A stretch of 64,000 bases of DNA from NCBI RefSeq assembly GCF_014842975.1, contig NZ_JACYXK010000028.1, forward strand, positions 62,001-126,000, read 5' to 3'. The notes beneath the pieces are model-generated. The model was given only the letters and a program-made list of their open reading frames with translations. It searched no databases and was not told where the DNA came from. Position numbers and translations under genes: made by a program. This DNA comes from Rhodanobacter sp. DHB23. GTDB lineage: Bacteria; Pseudomonadota; Gammaproteobacteria; Xanthomonadales; Rhodanobacteraceae. Positions 54,801-64,000 of the stretch are shown here, piece after piece; within the stretch, counting starts at the first letter, position 1; every line of letters begins with the position of its first letter.

Positions 54801-56510
54801 ATGAACGGGTTCAACAACCTCAAGACCGGCACCAAGATGGTGCTGGGACTCGGGCTCATCGTAGCGTTGCTCGTGCTGCTGGGCGGCATGGCCCAGCACG
54901 CCATGGAGGAAATCACGCAAAGCCGCAACGTGGCGGTCCAGGCGAACGCGCTGGAGGCGTCCCTCAACGATGATCGCGCCATCGTCCTGACACTCCTGTC
55001 CATTGACGATGCGACCACGCGCAGCAATCTGTTCGACGAGGCTGCAAAAAACGGCAAGTCGGCAGCCACGTATCTGCAAGGCATGCACAGCCTCACGCAG
55101 ATGGATCCGGAGCTGGCGGCAATGATCTCCCAGTTCGCCGAGCAGTATGCGGTGTACGGGCAGGTCCGCGATGGCCAGGTCCTCACCCTGCTGCGCAAGG
55201 GGCAGGTCGAGGCGGCGCGCGCCGCCTCGCTCGGGGAACAGAACAGCCGTTACCTCGCCATGCGGGATCTTGCCGAAAAACTTTCCGACCGGGCCTTGGC
55301 TCTCGGCACCCAGCAGGCCGCAAGCGCCCGCAGCACGTTCGCCATGGTGGGCGTGCTGGCGTTGCTGCTGGCCATGCTGATCGGCTGGTGGCTGACCCAT
55401 ACCATCGCCGGCCCGTTGCGTTCGCTTACGGCTGCAGCCGAACGGATCGCGATCGGCGATCTTCCTTCCGAAGAACTTTCGTTGGGCCGCAGCGACGAAG
55501 TCGGACTGCTGCACCAGGCCTTCGGGCGCATGAGCCGCTCGCTGCGGCAGATGGCCGGGATCGCGCACAGCATCTCCGAGGGCGACCTGCGCGTCAGCAT
55601 CGAGCCGCAATCCGAGCACGACGTGCTTGGCAAGGCGTTCGCGTCGATGATCCACAACCTGCGCAACCTGACTGCGAACATCCACGAAGGGATCAATGTG
55701 CTGAGCAGCTCGGCGAGCGAAATTTCGACCTCGACCAGCGAGCTCGCCGCCAGCGCCACCCAGACCGCCGTCGCCGTCAGCGAAACCACGACCACGGTGG
55801 AAGAAGTCCGGCAGACGGCGCAGATGTCCAGCGAGAAGGCCCGCGCGGTCTCCGATTCGGCCCTGCGAGTGGCCTCGATCTCGGAGGAAGGACGCAAGGC
55901 TACCGACGACGCCACGGCCGGGATGGCGCGCATCCAGCAGCAGATGGAGCTGATCGCCGAAAGCATGGTGCGGCTCAGCGAGCAGAGCCAGGCGGTTGGC
56001 CAGATCGTGGCCACCGTCGATGACCTGACCGGGCAGTCCAAGCTGCTGGCCGTGAACGCCTCGATCGAAGCGGCCAAGGCCGGCGAGCACGGCAAGGGCT
56101 TTGCCGTGGTCGCGCAGGAGGTCAAGAGCCTGGCCGAGCAGTCGCGCCAGGCTACCGCGCAGGTGCGCAGCATCCTCGGCGATATCCAGCAGGCCACCAG
56201 CGCTGCGGTGCTGGCGACCGAGCAGGGCAGCCATGCCGTGGCCGAAGGCGTGCGGCAGTCCACGCAGGCGGGCCAGTCCATCCAGGCGCTCACCGGCAGC
56301 GTCAGCGAAGCTTCCCAGGCGGCCGTGCAGATCGCGGCGTCCAGTCAGCAGCAACTGGTCGGCGTGGACCAGGTGGCCACGGCGATGGAAAGCATCAAGC
56401 TGGCGAGCAACCAGAACGTGGACAGCGCCAAGCAGATGGAAACGGCGGCGCACGGTATCAAGCTGCTTGGCGAGAAGCTAAAGCAGATTGCTGCCGGCTA
56501 TCGCCTCTAG
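54801..56510 (+). CDS. Methyl-accepting chemotaxis protein (WspA-like receptor)
   Basis: A 569-residue transmembrane chemoreceptor. Helix 1 (about 11-33), a periplasmic four-helix-bundle-type domain (34-177), helix 2 (about 178-199), a HAMP domain (about 200-255) and a long signalling coiled coil follow. The hairpin tip reads SKLLAVNASIEAAKAGEHGK with FAVVAQEVKSLAEQS after it, like receptors of the alternative-cellular-function class. There is no C-terminal pentapeptide for CheR docking, which fits a TPR-bearing CheR that docks otherwise. Its ligand or stimulus is unknown; WspA itself senses surface contact. Confidence 0.93.
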   Translation: MNGFNNLKTGTKMVLGLGLIVALLVLLGGMAQHAMEEITQSRNVAVQANALEASLNDDRAIVLTLLSIDDATTRSNLFDEAAKNGKSAATYLQGMHSLTQMDPELAAMISQFAEQYAVYGQVRDGQVLTLLRKGQVEAARAASLGEQNSRYLAMRDLAEKLSDRALALGTQQAASARSTFAMVGVLALLLAMLIGWWLTHTIAGPLRSLTAAAERIAIGDLPSEELSLGRSDEVGLLHQAFGRMSRSLRQMAGIAHSISEGDLRVSIEPQSEHDVLGKAFASMIHNLRNLTANIHEGINVLSSSASEISTSTSELAASATQTAVAVSETTTTVEEVRQTAQMSSEKARAVSDSALRVASISEEGRKATDDATAGMARIQQQMELIAESMVRLSEQSQAVGQIVATVDDLTGQSKLLAVNASIEAAKAGEHGKGFAVVAQEVKSLAEQSRQATAQVRSILGDIQQATSAAVLATEQGSHAVAEGVRQSTQAGQSIQALTGSVSEASQAAVQIAASSQQQLVGVDQVATAMESIKLASNQNVDSAKQMETAAHGIKLLGEKLKQIAAGYRL

Positions 56511-56516
56511 CCGGCA

Positions 56517-58832
56517 ATGAGCGAACGCGACGCCGCATTCCTGCAACGCCTGCGAGCCGTCTTCGTGGCGGAGGCGCGCGATCACCTGCTTGCCGTCGGT
56601 ACTGGCCTGGTGGCGCTGGAAAAGGATGGCTCGCCTGCCGAACGCGAGCGGCACGTGGAGGCCGTCTTCCGGCACACGCACAGCCTCAAGGGGGCGGCGC
56701 GCGCAGCAGGTTTTCCACAGACAGAAACGCTGTGCCAGACGCTGGAGGAAATCTTCGCGCAGTGCAAACGGCGCGGCCGCGTGCTGTTGGCCGACGATTT
56801 CGATGTGCTGCACCGTGCTTACGACATGCTGGGTGCCGATGTGGAGGCGGGCGCCGGCTCGGCACCCGCCCCCGCGCCGGGTGCCGTTGCCGCGATGGTG
56901 GCCCGACTGGAGGCGGTCGCCAGCAGCGAGGCCGCCGCCGGATGCGAACCGGAGGGCTTGCCCGGGACCGGGTCTCCCACCAGGGAGGCCGCCGATCAGC
57001 CGACTGTCGTGCCTGATCCCGCTGTGGTGCCGGTGCGGGAGGTGGCCAGCACGGTCCGCATCCAGACGCCGCGCCTGGACCGGGTCTTGCTCGCAGCGGA
57101 GGAACTGCTGACGGTCAAACAGGCCGGGGCCGAGCGCGCCGAGGAGCTGCGGCTGCTGGAGTCGCGCCTTGGCCCATGGTTCAAGCACTGGCTGGCGGCG
57201 CAGCCGGCCCTGCGCCGGTTGCGGAGCCTGGTCGCCACGAGCGATCCCGGCGCGCGGCCCGAGCTGGAAGCGTTGACCAGGCTGCTGGAATTCCTGGAAT
57301 GGAATTACGGTTACCAGCGTGCCCTGGAAGGAGACGTCCGCGCCATCGCGCGATCGGCCGCGCGCGACAGCCATTTCGCCGGCAAGCAGATCGACGAGCT
57401 GCTGGACGATTCGAAGGCCTTGCTGATGCTGCCGTTCTCGGCGCTGTCCGAGACCTTGCCAAAACTGGTGCGCGACCTCGCGCGTGACCAGGACAAACGG
57501 GTCGACCTGCGGATCTCGGGCGAGGATGTGCAACTGGACAAGCGCATGGTCGAGCTACTGCGCGATCCGCTGGTGCATCTGGTGCGCAATGCGCTGGACC
57601 ACGGCATCGAGCTGCCGGCGGAACGGCAAGCCGCCGGCAAACCGCCTCGTGCAACCCTGCAGGTGGATGCCCGTTTGCTGCACGGCAACCAGATAGGTAT
57701 TGAAATCACGGACGACGGTGCCGGCCTCGATCCGCGGCGGCTGCGCGAGGCGGCGCTGCGCGCCGGCGTGCTGGGCGAGGCCGCCGCCGCGGAACTCGAC
57801 GATGGGCAGGCGCTGGAACTGGCCTTCCGTTCCGACGTGTCCACCAGCCCGATCATCACCGAGATTTCCGGACGTGGCCTGGGACTTGCCATCGTGCGCG
57901 AGCAGGTTGAACGGCTGGGCGGGCGGGTCGAGGTGGAGAACCGCGAGCCATGCGGCGCGCGCTTCCGGATGCTGCTGCCACAGAGCATGGCCATGCTGCG
58001 CGGCCTGTTCGTGGAGACGGGCAGCCAGATGTTTGTCCTGCCCGGCGCGCACGTCGAACGCGTGATTCGCGTGCCGCGCGCCAGTTCGAAGACCGTTGGC
58101 CAGCGCGAGACGCTGGCGATCGACGGGCAGGTCGTCGCGCTCGTCCGTTTGCACCAGTTGCTCGAGATGCCGGCCGCTCATTCGGTGGCCGATCCCATGA
58201 CCGTCGTGCTCCTGGGCGCAGGCTCCCAGCGTATGGCCGTGGCTGTCGACGAGGTGTTGCACGAGGGGGAAATCCTGGTCAAGCGCCTGCGGCGACCGCT
58301 GGTGCGCGTGCGCAATGTCGCCGGAGCCACCGTGCTGGCCTCGGGCAAGCCGGTGCCTATTCTCAACGTGGCCGACCTGCTCAAGTCCGCCAGGCATGTT
58401 GACGGGCAGGCGACGGCACGGCCGGAGGCACAGGAAGCCGGCAGGCCGCTCGCGCAGCGGGTGCTGCTTGCCGAGGATTCGATCACCTCCCGGCTGCTGT
58501 TGAAGGGCATCCTGGAATCCGCCGGCTGCAAGGTGAAGGCCGTGGCCGATGGCATCGAGGCATTCACGGCATTGCGCAGCGAGATGTTCGACTTGCTGGT
58601 TTCCGACATCGAGATGCCGCGGCTGAACGGCTTTGACCTGACCTCCCGCATCCGCGCCGACCACAAGCTCGCCGATCTCCCGGTCGTGCTGGTCACCGCA
58701 TTGTCCCGACGCGAGGATCGCGAGCGCGGCATCGACGTGGGCGCAAATGCCTATATCGCCAAGGGCAGCTTCGACCAACGTGAATTGCTGGAGGCGGTGC
58801 GCCGGTTGGCCGGTGCCCGGGAATCCTCGTGA
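56517..58832 (+). CDS. cheA: CheA histidine kinase with C-terminal receiver (WspE-like)
   Basis: A 771-residue hybrid CheA. The Hpt domain has phospho-acceptor His55 in FRHTHSLKGAA. A Pro/Ala/Glu-rich spacer follows, then dimerisation, HATPase (LVRNALDHGIELPAER, GAGLDPRRLRE, SGRGLGLAIVREQV) and CheW-like domains, and a terminal receiver with LAEDSITSRLL and Asp in LVSDIEMPRLNG. No separate P2 domain is evident. CheA-REC fusion is the WspE layout; the receiver may be a phosphate sink or an output. The start is six bases after the receptor stop, and the stop overlaps cheB (GTGA). Confidence 0.93.
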   Translation: MSERDAAFLQRLRAVFVAEARDHLLAVGTGLVALEKDGSPAERERHVEAVFRHTHSLKGAARAAGFPQTETLCQTLEEIFAQCKRRGRVLLADDFDVLHRAYDMLGADVEAGAGSAPAPAPGAVAAMVARLEAVASSEAAAGCEPEGLPGTGSPTREAADQPTVVPDPAVVPVREVASTVRIQTPRLDRVLLAAEELLTVKQAGAERAEELRLLESRLGPWFKHWLAAQPALRRLRSLVATSDPGARPELEALTRLLEFLEWNYGYQRALEGDVRAIARSAARDSHFAGKQIDELLDDSKALLMLPFSALSETLPKLVRDLARDQDKRVDLRISGEDVQLDKRMVELLRDPLVHLVRNALDHGIELPAERQAAGKPPRATLQVDARLLHGNQIGIEITDDGAGLDPRRLREAALRAGVLGEAAAAELDDGQALELAFRSDVSTSPIITEISGRGLGLAIVREQVERLGGRVEVENREPCGARFRMLLPQSMAMLRGLFVETGSQMFVLPGAHVERVIRVPRASSKTVGQRETLAIDGQVVALVRLHQLLEMPAAHSVADPMTVVLLGAGSQRMAVAVDEVLHEGEILVKRLRRPLVRVRNVAGATVLASGKPVPILNVADLLKSARHVDGQATARPEAQEAGRPLAQRVLLAEDSITSRLLLKGILESAGCKVKAVADGIEAFTALRSEMFDLLVSDIEMPRLNGFDLTSRIRADHKLADLPVVLVTALSRREDRERGIDVGANAYIAKGSFDQRELLEAVRRLAGARESS

Positions 58833-59886
58833 GCGGGCCCCGCATCGGCGTCCTCGTCGTGGACGACTCGGAAGCCATCAGGATGCTGCTGGTGCATCTG
58901 ATCGAACAGGATCCGGCGTTGCGCGTGGCTGGCGCCGTCGGGGGAGGCGGGCAGGCGGTGGCCTTCGTGCAGGCGGATCCGCCGGACGTGGTACTGATGG
59001 ACATCCAGATGGATGGCATGGACGGATTCGAGGCCACGCGCCGCATCATGGAGTCCCGGCCGGTTCCCATCGTGATGTGTTCGGCAGTCACCGACGTCCA
59101 TGCCGCGGCGACGGCCTTCCACGCCTACGATGCAGGCGCCGTGGCCCTGGTGGAAAAGCCGGCCGGAGGCAGTCATCCGGATGCCGTGCGTCTTGGCCGG
59201 GAGCTGCTGCAGACCCTGCGCCTGATGTCGGAGGTGAAGGTGGTGCGACGGTGGTCCCGCAAGCCCCAGGTCCGGGCCCCGCAGCCGCCACCGCCGTCCA
59301 GCCGCATCCGCTTCGTGGGCATCGGTGCATCCACCGGGGGGCCGCCGGCGCTGCAGGCGATCCTGCAGCGGCTGGACAAGGATTTCCCCGTGCCGATCGT
59401 GGTGGTCCAGCACATCAGCGCCGGATTCCTGCCCGGTCTGTCGGAATGGCTGGGACAAACCACGGCCGTGCGGGTGCAGATCGCGGCGCACGGCATCGAG
59501 GCGCGCCCGGGCCAGGTCTACCTGGCGCCTGACGACTTCCACCTGACGGTGGGCGAGCATCGCCGGCTGCGACTGGAAACGACGCCACCGCTGCACGGGC
59601 TCCGGCCCGCCGTGGACCTCCTGTTCCACTCGATCGCCAGGCATTGCGGGCCCAACGCCGTGGGCATCCTGCTGACGGGCATGGGGAAGGATGGGGCCCA
59701 GGGCCTGCTGGCCATGCATGGCTCGGGCGCGACCACCCTCGTGCAGGACAAGGCGACTTCGGTGGTCTACGGCATGCCTGGCGAAGCCGTGGCGCTGGGA
59801 GCTGCCAGCCAGGTCCTGCCGCTAGAGAGGATCGGCGAGGCCCTGCAACGCATCGTCCAGCCCCATTCCCACTCCAAGGCACTCCC

Positions 59887-59890
<4 letters not shown>
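58829..59890 (+). CDS. cheB: CheB receptor methylesterase (WspF-like)
   Basis: A 353-residue response regulator-methylesterase. The receiver (about 6-120) has Asp58 in VVLMDIQMDGMDG. The esterase domain holds the catalytic Ser in IGASTGGPPAL, His in VQHISAGF and Asp in TGMGKDGAQGL. Together with CheR it resets the receptor by methylation. In Pseudomonas, loss of WspF locks the Wsp system on. The GTG start overlaps the cheA stop, and its own stop overlaps the hybrid kinase start. Confidence 0.94.
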
Positions 59891-62548
<2,658 letters not shown>

Positions 62549-62574
<26 letters not shown>

Positions 62575-63769
62575 CCCCTTTATCCTGAAGCTGCTTTCCC
62601 TCCAGTTGCGCACGGTGGGGCTGCAAACGGAGATGATCTGTCACAGCAGCGGGCAAGCCGCCCTGGATCTGCTGGAGCGGGACAGGGAGATAGGGATGGT
62701 CTTCTGCGATTTGCAGATGCCAGGGATGGATGGCGTGGAATTCGTCCGCCATCTCGTGCGCCTCTCGTATGCCGGCAGCCTGGTGCTCGTCAGCGGTGAA
62801 AACCCGCGGACGCGGCAGGCCGTGGAGCAGTTGGCCCGTGCGCATGGCCTGCATGTGCTGGGCACGCTGGGCAAGCCGGTAACCACGGAGTCGCTGCTTC
62901 AAGTACTGGTCGCGGCCAGTCCGGTGGCTCCCGCATCGGATTCGGCCGCTCCGGCTCCGCTCTATGCGCCGGCCGAACTCCAGCGTGCCATCCGCCACGG
63001 GGAATTGCGCAACTACTATCAGCCGAAAGTGGAACTGGCGACCGGCAGGGTGGCTGGCCTCGAAGTGCTCGTGCGCTGGCAGCACCCGCGGGATGGCCTG
63101 GTGATGCCCTCCCGCTTCATACCGATGTCCGAGGAGCACGGGCTGGTGAACTCCTTGGGCGTCGAGGTGATCCGTGGGGCATTGCGCGATCTGCGGCAAT
63201 GGCTCGATGCCGGCCACCGGTTCAATCTGGCCGTGAACGCGCCATTGGGCAGTGTCTCTTCGCTCGACTATCCCGAAATGCTGCTGGAGCAGGCGCACAT
63301 CGCGGGCGTGCCTATGCACCATCTCGTCCTGGAGATCACCGAGACCCAGCTGATGGACGATCCCCAGGTACAACTGGACGTGCTGAGCAGGTTGCGCCTC
63401 AAGCAGGTCAAGCTTTCCATCGACGACTTCGGCACCGGCTACTCCTCGCTGGCCCAATTGCGCGACCTGCCATTCGACGAACTGAAGATAGATCGCGGCT
63501 TTGTCCATGGGGCCAGCCACAACGCGTCCTTGCGCGCCATCCTTGAGGCCAGTCTTGGCCTGGCCCGTGACTTGGGCCTGCGCACGGTTGCCGAAGGCGT
63601 GGAGGACCGTGAGGACCTGGACCTGCTGCGGGCACTTGGCTGCGACATGATCCAGGGCTATCTCGTCGCCAAGCCGATGCCTGCGGACGCTGTCGATGGT
63701 TGGCTGGCCGAATGGGAAAGCCGCCGGGGCAGTTTCGCCGTCCCGGCACCCGCGGCAAGGGAGCATTAG
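62549..63769 (+). CDS. REC-EAL response regulator, c-di-GMP phosphodiesterase
   Basis: A 406-residue response regulator whose output domain hydrolyses c-di-GMP. The receiver (about 1-120) has LLDDDPF and Asp in [12 protein letters not shown]. The EAL domain (about 140-390) has the signature as GLEVLVRW (EVL in place of EAL, Glu kept), the metal and catalytic residues in [37 protein letters not shown] and [10 protein letters not shown]. All residues known to be needed appear present, so activity is likely. It ends the chemosensory operon where Wsp systems carry the diguanylate cyclase WspR. The ATG at 62549 gives the standard start of the receiver. Confidence 0.93.
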
Positions 63770-63776
63770 GAATGCA

Positions 63777-63974
63777 CTGCTTTTGCCCGTCGTCCCGCGA
63801 GGCGTTTTTCAGCAGCCGAAGGCCGCTCAGGCCGGGTCCAGCGCGTCTGGGGCATTGAACGCAAAGGCACCGGATGACTCGCTACGCCCGCCCCTGCGGG
63901 ACCAGCCTTCGGCTGTTCAACGCTCGCATGGCCAGCTTTTGTCCTGCCTTCGCAGGACTGACGGGCAGGAAGCC
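63777..63974. repeat. Long composite inverted repeat, second repeat family
   Basis: Outer arms CTTTTGCCCGTC (from 63779) and GACGGGCA (to 63969) pair imperfectly, and an inner pair AGCAGCCGAAGGCC / GCCTTCGGCTGTT is well matched. The right half (63920-63974), with CAACGCTCGCATGGC followed by CTTTTGTCC and CGCAGG, matches the element at 25807-25888. No gene is seen from here to the window end. Confidence 0.7.
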
Positions 63975-64000
63975 GATCGACCAGCCCCCTTGGGGCTGCC

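Overview
The window is GC-rich chromosomal DNA from a gammaproteobacterium, most likely of the Xanthomonadales and probably Rhodanobacteraceae (Rhodanobacter/Dyella/Frateuria type). This rests on recalled family content, not on a search: FabV as enoyl reductase, an AguA/AguB agmatine route, methylthioinosine phosphorylase, smc-zipA and prfB-lysS neighbourhoods, and a tmRNA tag ending NYALAA. No phage, transposase, integrase, CRISPR array, rRNA or tRNA gene was seen. Apart from tmRNA the window is protein-coding, with compact ATGA or TGATG gene overlaps.

Layout. 1-7.3 kb: rlmD (5' cut), a CYTH phosphatase, nagZ, purine salvage (hpt, methylthioinosine phosphorylase), a flavin reductase, a cold-shock protein, a Tat-exported asparaginase-like hydrolase and cutC. 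7.4-13.4 kb: fabV, a PepSY-type protein, tmRNA, and an arsenic cluster (arsC-acr3-arsR, divergent arsH) carrying a decayed gene scar. 13.6-23.4 kb: a membrane GGDEF cyclase, a GacA/UvrY-type regulator, rne divergent from rluC, a membrane protein, phhB and nfuA. 23.4-30.4 kb: two small cytochromes c, a TraB-family protein, and aguB and aguA flanking a ClC-CBS gene. 30.5-37.7 kb: an ABC-F protein, recJ with a neighbour, a SpoIIAA-like protein, and asnB behind an apparent asparagine attenuator. 37.7-47.8 kb: a retropepsin-like protein, prfB with its programmed frameshift, an 11-residue-repeat protein, lysS, a YciI protein, a BolA protein, smc and zipA. 47.8-51.9 kb: a PP2C phosphatase, a LysM lipoprotein, a receptor-like Ser/Thr kinase and an FHA protein. 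52.3-63.8 kb: a Wsp-like chemosensory operon whose last gene is a REC-EAL c-di-GMP phosphodiesterase.

Three observations stand out. First, a 39-codon leader ORF with seven Asn codons in ten lies just before an intrinsic terminator and asnB, with complementary segments for a classical attenuator. Second, a two-hairpin palindromic repeat (12 units at six loci) shows paired-base changes that preserve both stems; one copy is in frame inside recJ and another covers the rlmD stop codon. Third, the chemosensory operon follows the Wsp parts list but replaces the WspR diguanylate cyclase with a hybrid kinase and a REC-EAL phosphodiesterase.

Starts were chosen from overlaps, Shine-Dalgarno sequences and family length. 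Homology statements come from motif recognition only.
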